Both the position numbers and the translations under genes were made by a program. From positions 186,001 through 250,000 of the forward strand of contig NZ_FTNI01000004.1 of assembly GCF_900156315.1 (NCBI RefSeq): a stretch of 64,000 bases of DNA, in the 5' to 3' direction. Of the stretch, positions 43,502 to 53,462 are shown one piece after another; within the stretch, counting starts at the first letter, position 1; every line of letters starts with the position of its first letter. Under the pieces are notes generated by a model. The model was not told the DNA's origin. It ran no database searches and saw nothing but the letters and a program-made list of their open reading frames with translations. The stretch comes from Microbispora rosea (lineage in GTDB: Bacteria; Actinomycetota; Actinomycetes; Streptosporangiales; Streptosporangiaceae).

Positions 43502-44098
43502 ATGACGGGCCGACAGCAGCGCGCGGACGCGCAGCGCAACTACGAGCGCATCCTGGAGGTCGCCAGGACCGTGGTGGAGGAGCAGGGAACCCAGGCGTCG
43601 CTGCGGGACATCGCCCGGCGCGCCGAAGTCGGCATGGGCACGCTCTACCGGCACTTCCCCACGAGAGAGGCCCTGCTGGAGGCGCTGCTCCGGCAGCGGT
43701 TCGACACCCTGGCGGCGCGCGCGGAACAGTTGGAGGGCGCGGGCGACTCCCACGAAGCGCTACGGCGGTGGCTGCAGGAGTTCCTCCGCGGCGCGAGCGC
43801 CTACCGCGGCCTGACCGCGTCGATGATGACGACGATCGGCGACGAGGGCTCCGCCCTCCACGCGTCGTGCTCCGCCATGCGGGAGGCCGCGGGACGCCTG
43901 GTCAAACGGGCCCAGGACGACGGCCGCATCCGGCCCGACGTCGACGGGATGGACGTGTTCGCGCTGATCAGCGCCGTCGGCTGGATCGCGGAACAGGGCC
44001 CGGTCGTCGCCGAGCGGCGCGATCACCTGTTCTCGCTCGTGCTGGACGGCCTGGCCGCCGGCCCGGTCAGCGGACGCGCGCGGAGAGCTGCGGACTGA
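43502..44098 (+). CDS. TetR family repressor (divergent to the quinone reductase)
   Basis: 198-residue TetR-type regulator with HTH at about residues 12-58 (NYERILEVARTVVEEQG, LRDIARRAEVGMGTLYRHFP) and a C-terminal helical domain of the type found in SCO-like repressors (LRRWLQEFLRGASAYRGL). ATG 43502 has AAGGA upstream. The paired GGAGC/GCTCC palindromes just before it are the likely operators for itself and the divergent oxidoreductase. Its 3' end overlaps the opposing NlpC/P60 gene by 32 bp. Confidence 0.88.
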   Translation: MTGRQQRADAQRNYERILEVARTVVEEQGTQASLRDIARRAEVGMGTLYRHFPTREALLEALLRQRFDTLAARAEQLEGAGDSHEALRRWLQEFLRGASAYRGLTASMMTTIGDEGSALHASCSAMREAAGRLVKRAQDDGRIRPDVDGMDVFALISAVGWIAEQGPVVAERRDHLFSLVLDGLAAGPVSGRARRAAD

Positions 44099-45380
44099 CC
44101 CGGACGACCCCGGCGAGGTTCTTGGTGTAGACGTTCGCGATCTTCACGACGTCGCCCGTGTGCGGGGCGTGCAGCATCTTCCCGTTGCCCCAGTAGATGG
44201 CGACGTGCGAGATGTAGCCGGGGTTGGTCGGGTCGTTGCGCCAGAACAGCAGGTCGCCCGGCTGCGCCTGCGACAGCGGCACCTGCGGCCCGGTGACCCA
44301 CTGCTGGTACGTCACGCGCGGCATGCGCACGCCCGCCTGCGCGTACGCCCACTGCACGAGCCCGGAGCAGTCGAAACTGTCGGGCCCTTCGGCGCCCCAC
44401 ACGTACGGCCGGCCGAGCTTGCTGACGGCCGCGGTGAGCGCGACCTTGAGCTGCTCCGCGGACATGAACGCGGTCTGCGGCCACACCGTGCGCCCCTTCG
44501 GCGTCACCACCACGGGGTTGATGGTGGCGACCTGACTGCCCTTGGGCAGGATCTTCAGCAGCCTGGTGCGGAGCTTGCGGGAGTCGACCTTCGGCGCGCT
44601 CACGACCAGGGCGTTGCCGTCCGGGATGCCGAGCGCCGCCGCCGTCCCCTTCGAGACGATCGCCGCGATCGAGCCCATGCCCACCGTGGCGTACGCGCCG
44701 ATGCGCAGGCGCCGGGCGCCGCTGTGGACCTGCGAGCCCAGTTGCACGCCGCCGTCGTTGCCGAGTTCGAAGGAGACCGCCATGTCGCCGGCCGCGATGT
44801 TGCGCCACAGCTCGTCGGAGGAGGCCGTCACCTTCGGGGTGTACGACCGGAAGGTGGACGGGTCGACGCCCATCGTCGGCACCCGCTTGCCGTCCACGGT
44901 CACGTCGGCCGCGCCGGTCACCTCGGCGGCGGTCACACCCTTCTCCTTGCGCACCTTCTCCACCACCTCGGGGGGAAGGGGCCGGTTGGCCACCACGAAC
45001 AGGTGCGGGCGGATCAGCCGCTCCAGCGGAGCCACCGGCTGCCGTGACACCGTCTGGGCGGCCGGGACCTGGCGTCCCGGCGTCGGGGCCGGCACCTCGC
45101 GGGCCTGCCGGGTCGCCGCCACATAACCGTTGCCCGTACGCCGCCCGGACAGGGCCGTGACCGCGCCCGAGTCCGCGGACTGCGTCCGGAGCTCGCCGAG
45201 CACGAGCACGTCGATCGTCAGCACGGCGACGAGCGCCACGGCGATGAGGGGAACCGTCTTGCGCAGGCGCCCCGGGCGGGGCAGCCGCGGACGATAGGCG
45301 AGATCCTGACGGGCCTCGGACACGGCTCTCGCGAGCTTCCTGCCTAAACGGGCGGACGGACGCGCTCGGCGTTCGAGCAC
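44067..45380 (-). CDS. NlpC/P60 family cell-wall peptidase, membrane-anchored
   Basis: About 437-residue envelope protein. A basic N-terminus (SARLGRKLARAVSEARQDL) is followed by one transmembrane anchor (TVPLIAVALVAVLTIDVLVL) and a long extracytoplasmic region. The C-terminal NlpC/P60 endopeptidase domain (about 120 residues) has the catalytic Cys in SFDCSGLVQWAYAQAGV, the His in YISHVAIYWGNG and the third polar residue in MLHAPHTG. It should cut D-Glu-meso-A2pm bonds in peptidoglycan stems. GTG 45380 is chosen because GGGAGGGG lies 9 bp upstream. It follows greA on the same strand, separated by a strong hairpin. Confidence 0.87.
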   Translation of the reverse strand: MLERRARPSARLGRKLARAVSEARQDLAYRPRLPRPGRLRKTVPLIAVALVAVLTIDVLVLGELRTQSADSGAVTALSGRRTGNGYVAATRQAREVPAPTPGRQVPAAQTVSRQPVAPLERLIRPHLFVVANRPLPPEVVEKVRKEKGVTAAEVTGAADVTVDGKRVPTMGVDPSTFRSYTPKVTASSDELWRNIAAGDMAVSFELGNDGGVQLGSQVHSGARRLRIGAYATVGMGSIAAIVSKGTAAALGIPDGNALVVSAPKVDSRKLRTRLLKILPKGSQVATINPVVVTPKGRTVWPQTAFMSAEQLKVALTAAVSKLGRPYVWGAEGPDSFDCSGLVQWAYAQAGVRMPRVTYQQWVTGPQVPLSQAQPGDLLFWRNDPTNPGYISHVAIYWGNGKMLHAPHTGDVVKIANVYTKNLAGVVRVSPQLSARVR

Positions 45381-45431
45381 GATCTCACCCCTCCCGCGGC
45401 GAATGGTCCGGTCCAGGACGAGACTGCCGCA

Positions 45432-45471
45432 CGGCCGGGAATACCGCAAACGATTCCGGAATTCCCGGCCG
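45432..45471 (-). terminator. hairpin after greA
   Basis: CGGCCGGGAAT (45432-45442) and ATTCCCGGCCG (45461-45471): perfect 11-bp arms with an 18-nt loop, beginning 14 nt after the greA stop. There is no U-tract after the stem, but CCCTTTTT lies just before it. A factor-assisted terminator or mRNA stabiliser between greA and the NlpC/P60 gene. Confidence 0.55.
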
Positions 45472-45484
45472 GGGTGAAAAAGGG

Positions 45485-45985
45485 TCAGTTGCCGATGTAC
45501 GGCACGGCTTCGAGGATCTCGACCGTGTTCTGCCTGCCGTTGGGCAGCGTGTACGTGGCCTTTTCCCCGATCTTCTTGCCGTTGATCGCGGACCCGAGGG
45601 GGGAGTTCGGCGAGTAGACGTCGATGGGCGCGCCGCTCTCCTCGCGGGAGGCCAGCAGGAAGGTGACCTCGTCGTCGTCGCCGGCGAAGCGGACCGTCAC
45701 GGTCATGCCGGGACCCACGATGCCCTCGGCGCGGGGAGCCTCACCGACCCTGGCGTTGTCCAGGATCTGCCGGAGGTGGAAGATGCGGGCCTCCATCTTG
45801 CCCTGCTCGTCCTTGGCGGCGTGGTAGCCACCGTTCTCCCTGAGGTCACCCTCTTCCCGGGCGGCTTCGATCTTCTTGGCGATGTCCGTGCGACCCGGGC
45901 CCGAAAGGTACTCGTACTCCTCCTTGAGGCGGTCGTACGCCTCTTGCGTCAGCCAGGTGACGTTGTCGTTCTGGGAGACGGCCAC
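45485..45985 (-). CDS. greA: transcription elongation factor GreA
   Basis: 166-residue elongation factor that rescues backtracked RNA polymerase by stimulating transcript cleavage. The N-terminal coiled coil has LTQEAYDRLKEEYEYL and, at the tip, the acidic pair in REEGDLRENGGYHAAKDEQ that coordinates the active-site metal. The C-terminal FKBP-like domain has YSPNSPLGSAINGKKIGEKATYTLPNG. The GTG start has AAGGAG upstream. It is next to DUF4307 and mca, an order conserved in actinobacteria (Rv1080c-Rv1082, recalled). Confidence 0.97.
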   Translation of the reverse strand: MAVSQNDNVTWLTQEAYDRLKEEYEYLSGPGRTDIAKKIEAAREEGDLRENGGYHAAKDEQGKMEARIFHLRQILDNARVGEAPRAEGIVGPGMTVTVRFAGDDDEVTFLLASREESGAPIDVYSPNSPLGSAINGKKIGEKATYTLPNGRQNTVEILEAVPYIGN

Positions 45986-46059
45986 GGGCTCTCCTTGTTT
46001 CCGTAAGTGACTCGAAAGGCTGTCAAGTTAACGCCTTCGAACGCTTCCCCAAAGATTCC

Positions 46060-46065
46060 ACTATA
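46060..46065 (-). promoter_or_regulatory. candidate greA -10 box
   Basis: TATAGT on the coding strand, overlapping the stop codon of the DUF4307 gene, about 75 bp before greA. A good -10 hexamer; no clear -35 box at 16-18 bp. Confidence 0.4.
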
Positions 46066-46486
46066 CGAGATCGCAGTAGTCGACATGTACTGCTGTGGCC
46101 TGCGAACTCGTCCTCACGCGTTCGGTGAACTCGAGGTCCGACCGCCCCTTGGGAATGTCGACCTCACGGCTGCCGACCTCCAGGTGCTTGGTGTCGAGCG
46201 CCTGGATGCGGCACATCGCCGCCCGGTCGGCGGGCTTGTGGACGGTGAAGGTGATGACGGCGGAGTCCGCGGCGCTCGCGTCGAAGGTGATCACGTCCGC
46301 GCTCACCGAGGGGTTGCCGTTCGCGCGGAGCATGACGTAGCCCCAGCCGCCCGCTATCACCGCCACGATCAACGCGATCACGATGTACGGCACCAGCCGG
46401 GCGGGCCGCGCCGGGCGGGGCGCGAAGTCGTCCGGTGTGCCGAGCACCGGGCGCGTCCCCTGGCCGCCGGCCTCATCGGTGGGCAT
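46061..46486 (-). CDS. DUF4307 membrane protein
   Basis: 141-residue protein. The cytoplasmic N-terminus ([12 protein letters not shown]) leads into one transmembrane helix (IVIALIVAVIAGGWGYVML), then an immunoglobulin-like extracytoplasmic domain (VITFDASAADSAVITFTVHKP, MCRIQALDTKHLEVGSREVDIP). Two cysteines may pair. The start at 46486 has AGGGAGA upstream. DUF4307 has no assigned function. It is constantly found between greA and mca in actinobacteria and is divergent from mca here. Confidence 0.88.
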   Translation of the reverse strand: MPTDEAGGQGTRPVLGTPDDFAPRPARPARLVPYIVIALIVAVIAGGWGYVMLRANGNPSVSADVITFDASAADSAVITFTVHKPADRAAMCRIQALDTKHLEVGSREVDIPKGRSDLEFTERVRTSSQATAVHVDYCDLV

Positions 46487-46637
46487 CGCGGAATCTCCCT
46501 GAGGATTGTCGGTGTTGTGCGAGACGATCGTCCGCACAAGTCGACCGTGTCGGCGACGCGGGCCATACCGGGTCCGAAAAGCACGGTCTCTTAGAAGCTA
46601 ACCTCTTTTCGTAGCCATAGAACACCTGAGGAGAGAC

Positions 46638-47519
46638 GTGAGTGCACCGTTGAGGCTGATGGCCGTGCACGCGCACCCAGACGACGAGTCGAGCAAGGGC
46701 GCCGCCACGATGGCCCGCTACGTCGCGGAGGGCGCGGAGGTGCTCGTCGTCACATGTACGGGTGGTGAACGCGGCTCGATCCTCAACCCGAAGATGGACC
46801 GGCCGGACATCCTGGAGAACATGGGCGAGGTGCGCCGCCAGGAGATGGAGAAGGCGCGCCAGATCCTCGGCGTCCAGCAGCGTTTCCTCGGCTTCGTCGA
46901 CTCCGGGCTGCCGGAGGACGAGAACGAGCCCCTGCCCGAGGGGTGCTTCGCGCTGCAGTCGCTCGAGGCGGCGTCGGCGCCGCTCGTCGCAGCCGTCCGG
47001 GAGTTCCGGCCGCACGTGATCCTCACGTACGACGACAACGGCGGCTACCCGCACCCGGACCACATCATGACCAACCGGGTGTCGGTGGAGGCGTTCGAGG
47101 CGGCGGGCGACCCCGACCGCTACCCGGGCACGGGTGAGCCGTGGCAGCCGCTGAAGCTCTACTACCACATGGGCTTCACGCGGGAGCGGTTCGAGGCGCT
47201 GCACAACACCATGACCGAGCGCGGCATGGGCTCGCCGTACGCCGACTGGATCGCGCGGTGGGAGGACCGGCCGCAGAAGTGGGAGGTCACCACCAGGGTT
47301 CCGTGCGCGGAGTACTTCGAGATCCGCGATCTCGCCCTGCTCGCGCACGCCACCCAAGTGGACCCCGACGGGTTCTGGTTCGTCTGCCCGCGCGAGCTGC
47401 AGGAGGAGATCTGGCCGACCGAGGACTACCATCTCGCGCGGTCGCTCGTGGACACCACGCTGCCGGAGGACGACCTGTTCGCGGGGATCGCCGCCGGGGT
47501 CACCCCTGCCTGCTCGTAA
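46638..47519 (+). CDS. mca: mycothiol S-conjugate amidase
   Basis: 293-residue zinc amidase of the LmbE/PIG-L family that splits mycothiol-toxin conjugates, releasing a mercapturic acid for export and recycling GlcN-Ins. The zinc motif is VHAHPDDESSKG (His13, Asp16), with the third ligand His in NGGYPHPDHIMTNR. TGGERGSILNPKMDRP and YYHMGFTRERFEAL distinguish Mca from the deacetylase MshB. GTG 46638 has TGAGGAG upstream. Its presence shows the organism makes mycothiol. Two small genes follow closely, the first starting 10 bp after its stop. Confidence 0.96.
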   Translation: MSAPLRLMAVHAHPDDESSKGAATMARYVAEGAEVLVVTCTGGERGSILNPKMDRPDILENMGEVRRQEMEKARQILGVQQRFLGFVDSGLPEDENEPLPEGCFALQSLEAASAPLVAAVREFRPHVILTYDDNGGYPHPDHIMTNRVSVEAFEAAGDPDRYPGTGEPWQPLKLYYHMGFTRERFEALHNTMTERGMGSPYADWIARWEDRPQKWEVTTRVPCAEYFEIRDLALLAHATQVDPDGFWFVCPRELQEEIWPTEDYHLARSLVDTTLPEDDLFAGIAAGVTPACS

Positions 47520-47528
47520 GCTGAAGGC

Positions 47529-47696
47529 GTGGATGCAACCAGCTACGGACCGGGTCTCCTCGGCTTCGTCGTCGTCGCCGCGATCGGTCTTGCCCTGTTC
47601 TTCCTGCTGAAGAACATGAACAAGCAGATGAGGAAGATCCAGGTGCCGGACGACCACCACGAGGACGAGCGGCGCGGGAACGGGCCCGAGGCGTGA
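47529..47696 (+). CDS. tiny membrane protein downstream of mca
   Basis: 55-residue protein starting at GTG 47529 and ending at the TGA at 47694-47696. After VDATSYGPG comes one transmembrane helix (LLGFVVVAAIGLALFFLL), then a basic stretch (KNMNKQMRKIQVP) and an acidic/His tail (DDHHEDERR). The size, layout and position match the small protein beside mca in mycobacteria (Rv1083, recalled). TAAGCT, made partly of the mca stop codon, ends 6 nt before the start. The next gene starts within its stop (GTGA). The function is unknown. Confidence 0.8.
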   Translation: MDATSYGPGLLGFVVVAAIGLALFFLLKNMNKQMRKIQVPDDHHEDERRGNGPEA

Positions 47697-48010
47697 GCGC
47701 GGACGCCAGGGTCGTCGACAACCCCTCCGCGTCGCGCTACGAGATCATCGTCGACGGCGTGGTCGCGGGGTTCGCGCAGTATCGGCTGCGGGACGGCTCG
47801 ATGGTCTTCCCGCACACCGAGGTGCGCGACGAGTTCGAGGGCCGCGGGCTGGGCAGCAGGCTGATCGGCGGAGCCCTGGACGGAGCCCGGGCGGCCGGCC
47901 TGCGGGTCGTGCCGCTCTGCTCGTTCGTGGCCTGGTACATCCAGCGGCATCCGGAATACCGCGATCTGGTGGACGACGACTACCGGGACCTGGTCGACAC
48001 GCCGGGCTGA
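47693..48010 (+). CDS. small GNAT acetyltransferase (NATD1-like)
   Basis: 105-residue compact GNAT domain of the Acetyltransf_CG type. It shows the fold-typical MVFPHTEVRDEFEGRGLGSRLIGGALD, where the GRGLGS loop binds the CoA pyrophosphate, then GLRVVPLCSFVAWYIQRHPEY. Substrates of this mini-GNAT family are unknown. It is translationally coupled (GTGA) to the tiny membrane protein, so both probably ride on the mca transcript. Confidence 0.88.
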   Translation: MSADARVVDNPSASRYEIIVDGVVAGFAQYRLRDGSMVFPHTEVRDEFEGRGLGSRLIGGALDGARAAGLRVVPLCSFVAWYIQRHPEYRDLVDDDYRDLVDTPG

Positions 48011-48021
48011 GCCGGGCGGGC

Positions 48022-49185
48022 TCAGTCCGGTAGGGCGGGGCCCGAGGACCAGGCGCGCTCCAGCGCCTTGGGCAGGCCCCACCAGCCCAGCGGGGTCAGC
48101 ACCTCGGCCCGGTCCACGATGCCGAGGTGCGCCCACAGCGGCGTCACCGCCGTGAACAGCATCTCCGTCGCCTCCAGGTCCTCCGGCTCGTCCGGGTCGA
48201 CGTCGACGTCCTCGGAGTCGGCGATGAACCGGGCGATCCGCTCGGGCGAGGCGAGCACCCCCGGGCCGTACCGGACCAGGGCGATCACCGACGCGAGCCA
48301 GTCGGCGTGGTGGATGGCGCACAACGAGGCCAGTATCGAGTCCTCGTGGCTGAGCTCGCCCTCCATGTCGAAGAACCGGGCGGCGTCCTCCTCGTCCGGG
48401 AGGTCGGAGATCGGCGCGGCGATCCCGGCGGCGACGGTGAGCCACAGATCCTCGTCGCGTTCGGGCAGATCGCCGTTCTCCAGGCCGGCGCAGGCGCGCA
48501 ACACGTTGCCCGGATAGCCGGGGCGGGTCAGCGTCACGCGCAGCCGCCGGGCGGCCGAGCGGAGATCGGACTCGGGGAAGGGCGGCTCCGGCAGGTCGTC
48601 GAGCACCCGCCGCAGCTCGCTCAGCGCGAACGCCTCCTCCTCGTCCCAGGCGGCGTACAGCTCCTGGTCCTGCTCGTCGTTGACCACGACGTTGGGGACC
48701 CGGCCGTCCGGCAGCGGGGTGCCGAGCCAGCGTTCCTGGAGCTCCTCGTAGGCGTGCCGCGCGTCGGGATCCCCGGCGGCGAGCGCGTCCGCGTCGATCT
48801 CCCCGGCCGCCAGCCGCTCCTCCAGGAACTCGACCAGCCGCTCGTACATCTCCGTGGCGATCGGGCCGCGCTCGCTCTCCTCGGGCCACAGGAAGTAGCT
48901 GCGGGTGAGCATGATCGGCTCGGTCCCGCTCGACTCCAGCCAGCGCTGCACGTCGCCGACCGTCGCCACGCCGGACTCGATGCTCATCAGAACGGCTTTG
49001 GCCGACTCCCAGAACCTGACCGACAGCGGGTTGCCCGCCGCGAGCAGCTGTCGCCGCAGGTCGGGAAGGGCGACCAGGGCATGTCCGGACGGCACGGCCA
49101 GCAGCACCCGGGCGACGTCGCGCCGCGTCATGGCGGCCGCCGGGCGTCCCGAGTGCCTGATAGCGAAGTCCAGATCCAAGCCCAC
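48022..49185 (-). CDS. uncharacterised acidic protein
   Basis: 387-residue soluble protein without a recognised family. It is acidic and rich in Glu, Asp and Leu, with no signal peptide, membrane segment or repeated motif. Conserved-looking segments include AAAMTRRDVARVLLAVPSGH, MLTRSYFLWPEESERGP, YEELQERWLGTPLP and WAHLGIVDRAEVLTPLGWWGLP near the C-terminus. The start at GTG 49185 (ACAGGA upstream) is preferred; frames further upstream run into the GlxA gene and are not protein-like. It is convergent with the GNAT gene (12 bp) and just downstream of the GlxA-like regulator on the same strand. Confidence 0.7.
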   Translation of the reverse strand: MGLDLDFAIRHSGRPAAAMTRRDVARVLLAVPSGHALVALPDLRRQLLAAGNPLSVRFWESAKAVLMSIESGVATVGDVQRWLESSGTEPIMLTRSYFLWPEESERGPIATEMYERLVEFLEERLAAGEIDADALAAGDPDARHAYEELQERWLGTPLPDGRVPNVVVNDEQDQELYAAWDEEEAFALSELRRVLDDLPEPPFPESDLRSAARRLRVTLTRPGYPGNVLRACAGLENGDLPERDEDLWLTVAAGIAAPISDLPDEEDAARFFDMEGELSHEDSILASLCAIHHADWLASVIALVRYGPGVLASPERIARFIADSEDVDVDPDEPEDLEATEMLFTAVTPLWAHLGIVDRAEVLTPLGWWGLPKALERAWSSGPALPD

Positions 49186-49196
49186 GTCCTGTGAGC

Positions 49197-50216
49197 CTAC
49201 GCCGGGACGGGCCGGAACACATCCCCGCGGTCCCCCACGAGTTCCCCCGGAGGTGGTGGTCCGCCGGAACCGGGGCGCGTCCGGGAGCGGAAGGTGCGGC
49301 GGTAGGCGTCCGGCGGCACGCCGACCGTGCGGTTGAAGTGCCGGCGCAGTGTCGTGGCGGTGCCCATGCCGGTGGCCGCCGCGATGGTCTCGATGCCGTC
49401 GTCGGTGGTCTCCAGCAGCTCCTGGGCGTGGCGGATCCGCTGGGTCAGCAGCCACTGCAGCGGGGTGGTCCCGGTTACCGACCTGAAGTGCCGGCTCAGA
49501 TTGCGCGCACTCATCCGCGCCCGGCGGGCCAGGTCCTCCACGGTCAGCGGATGGTCCAGCCGTTCCATCACCCACGGGAACAGTTCGGCGAGCGGGTGGT
49601 TGCCGGGCGCGGGCACCGGGGTGGTGACGAACTGGGACTGGCCGCCGTCCCGGTGCGGCGGCACGACCAGGCGGCGGGCGACCGTGTTGGCGACCGAGGA
49701 GCCGTGGTCGAGGCGGACGAGGTGCAGGCACAGGTCCATGGCCGCCGCCTTGCCCGCGGAGGTGAGCACGCTGCCGTTGTCCACGTACAGGACATCCGGG
49801 TCCACGTCCACCCGCGGGTAACGGGCGGCCAGCTCCCAGGTGTGCGCCCAGTGCGTGGTCGCGCGCCTCCCGTCCAGCAGGCCGGCGGCCGCCAGGACGA
49901 ACGCGCCCGTGCAGAGGGAGGCCACGCGTGCGCCCGCCTCATGGGCCGCGCGCACCGCGTCGACCAGGTCGGCGGGGGGATCGACGTCGACGTCGGCCCA
50001 CCCCGGGACGATCACGGTGTCGGCGCGCGAGAGCCGGTCGAGGCCGTGGTCGGGGTCCAGCCGGAACCGCCCGGCCCGCACGGCGCCGGGCCCGCAGACA
50101 ACGACGCTGTACCAGGGGTCGGCCACGTGGGTCAGGTCGGCCCCGAAGACCTCGTACGCCAACGCCAGCTCGAAGTGCAGCATCCCGTCGGTGACGGCCA
50201 GCGCGACAGTGCTCAT
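49197..50216 (-). CDS. GlxA/FtrA-like AraC-family regulator with DJ-1/PfpI domain
   Basis: 339-residue regulator. The N-terminal amidotransferase-like domain (about residues 1-165) has MLHFELALAYEVFGADLT, VIVPGWADVDVDPP and the nucleophile-elbow segment VASLCTGAFVLAAAGLLDG with Cys retained. AraC double HTH follows (about residues 220-320): DLARRARMSARNLSRHFRSVTG and IAAATGMGTATTLRRHFNRTVG. TACAAT on the coding strand ends 7 nt before the start, a nearly ideal -10 box, so the mRNA is probably leaderless. It is divergent from a saccharopine-dehydrogenase-like gene, a plausible target. Confidence 0.9.
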   Translation of the reverse strand: MSTVALAVTDGMLHFELALAYEVFGADLTHVADPWYSVVVCGPGAVRAGRFRLDPDHGLDRLSRADTVIVPGWADVDVDPPADLVDAVRAAHEAGARVASLCTGAFVLAAAGLLDGRRATTHWAHTWELAARYPRVDVDPDVLYVDNGSVLTSAGKAAAMDLCLHLVRLDHGSSVANTVARRLVVPPHRDGGQSQFVTTPVPAPGNHPLAELFPWVMERLDHPLTVEDLARRARMSARNLSRHFRSVTGTTPLQWLLTQRIRHAQELLETTDDGIETIAAATGMGTATTLRRHFNRTVGVPPDAYRRTFRSRTRPGSGGPPPPGELVGDRGDVFRPVPA

Positions 50217-50223
50217 GTCCGGA

Positions 50224-50229
50224 ATTGTA
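50224..50229 (-). promoter_or_regulatory. leaderless -10 box of the GlxA-like regulator
   Basis: TACAAT on the coding strand, 7 nt before ATG 50216. No ribosome site is visible and no convincing -35 box is seen. Confidence 0.5.
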
Positions 50230-50322
50230 TGGGTGATGGCGTTCCAGACACTCGTACGGGGCGCCCGTCCTCGTCAGGATGTCCACGACGGATCGCGGTG
50301 GATCATTCGAGGAGGAGAACCG

Positions 50323-51351
50323 ATGGAATCGGGTCTCACGGTGGCGGTTTTCGGCGCGTACGGGCATACCGGGCGCTTCGTGGTGGCACAGCTGCGGGAT
50401 CGCGGGTTCGTCCCGGTGCTGTCCGGGCGCGACGCCGCCAAGCTGGAGAAGGCGGCGTCCGAGTCCGGGTTGGAGGCCCGCCCGGCGTCGGTCGGCGACC
50501 CGGCCTCGCTCGATCGCGCACTGGCCGGCGCGGCGGCCGTGATCAACTGTGCCGGGCCCTTCGCCGCGACGGCCGCTCCCGTGATCGAGGCGGCGCTGCG
50601 CGCCGGGATCCCCTATGTGGACGTGGCGGCGGAGATCGAGGCCAACGCCGACACGTTCACGGACTTCGCGGAGCGAGCCCGCGCCGCCGGAGCCGTGATC
50701 GTCCCCGCGATGGCCTTCTACGGCGGTCTCGGCGACCTGCTGGCCACCGCCGCGATGGGCGACTGGACGGCGGCCGACGAGGCGCACGTCGCGTACGGGC
50801 TGAGCGGCTGGCACCCGACCGCAGGGACACGCGCCGCGGGCGTGGTCTCCGGGGAGCGGCGGGGCGGCCGGCGCGTCCGTTACGCGAACGGCCGTCTGGA
50901 GTATCGCGACGACAAGGCGCCGACCCTGGAGTGGCCCTTCCCCGACCCGATGGGGCCGCGGGCCGTCATCGGAGAGTTCACGATGGCCGACGTCGTCACC
51001 ATTCCCAGCCATTTGTCCATCCCCGATGTGCGGACCTACATGACGGTCGAGGCCGCCAGGGAATTGTCGGACCCGGACACTCCGGCGCCGGCCCCGGTCG
51101 ACGAGCAGGGGCGGTCCGCGCAGACCTTCCTCGTCGACGTCGTCGTGCGCTCCGGCGGCGCGCGACGCCGCGCCGTGGCACGCGGCCGGGACATCTACGC
51201 CATCACCGCGCCGCTCGCGGTGGAGGCCGTCGACCGCATACTCACCGGGCAAACCAGGACCGTCGGCGTCGCCTCCGCCGGGGAGATCTTCGACGCCCTC
51301 GGCTTCCTCCACGCGCTGGCCCCGCATCTCACCCTGGAACTGCGCCGGTAA
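50323..51351 (+). CDS. saccharopine dehydrogenase-like NAD(P)-binding oxidoreductase
   Basis: 342-residue protein. The N-terminal Rossmann domain opens VAVFGAYGHTGRFVVAQL with G-x-x-G-x-x-G, then VINCAGPFAATAAPVIEAAL and GIPYVDVAAEIEA, typical of the saccharopine dehydrogenase/trans-acting enoyl reductase superfamily. The middle has VPAMAFYGGLGDLLATAAMG. The substrate cannot be assigned. A strong ribosome site (GAGGAGGAG) precedes ATG 50323; the open frame extending further upstream lies antisense to the regulator gene and is not used. Likely controlled by the divergent GlxA-like regulator. Confidence 0.82.
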   Translation: MESGLTVAVFGAYGHTGRFVVAQLRDRGFVPVLSGRDAAKLEKAASESGLEARPASVGDPASLDRALAGAAAVINCAGPFAATAAPVIEAALRAGIPYVDVAAEIEANADTFTDFAERARAAGAVIVPAMAFYGGLGDLLATAAMGDWTAADEAHVAYGLSGWHPTAGTRAAGVVSGERRGGRRVRYANGRLEYRDDKAPTLEWPFPDPMGPRAVIGEFTMADVVTIPSHLSIPDVRTYMTVEAARELSDPDTPAPAPVDEQGRSAQTFLVDVVVRSGGARRRAVARGRDIYAITAPLAVEAVDRILTGQTRTVGVASAGEIFDALGFLHALAPHLTLELRR

Positions 51352-51415
51352 CGGAGGGACCACCACGTCATCCTCACTCGGGTTGTCCTTTTCCGACGTG
51401 TGAGAGGCTGACCCT

Positions 51416-53413
<1,998 letters not shown>

Positions 53414-53462
53414 CAGCGGCACAGTAGAAGCGGCACGGGAGAAGCGGGAGGACGGGACGCTC

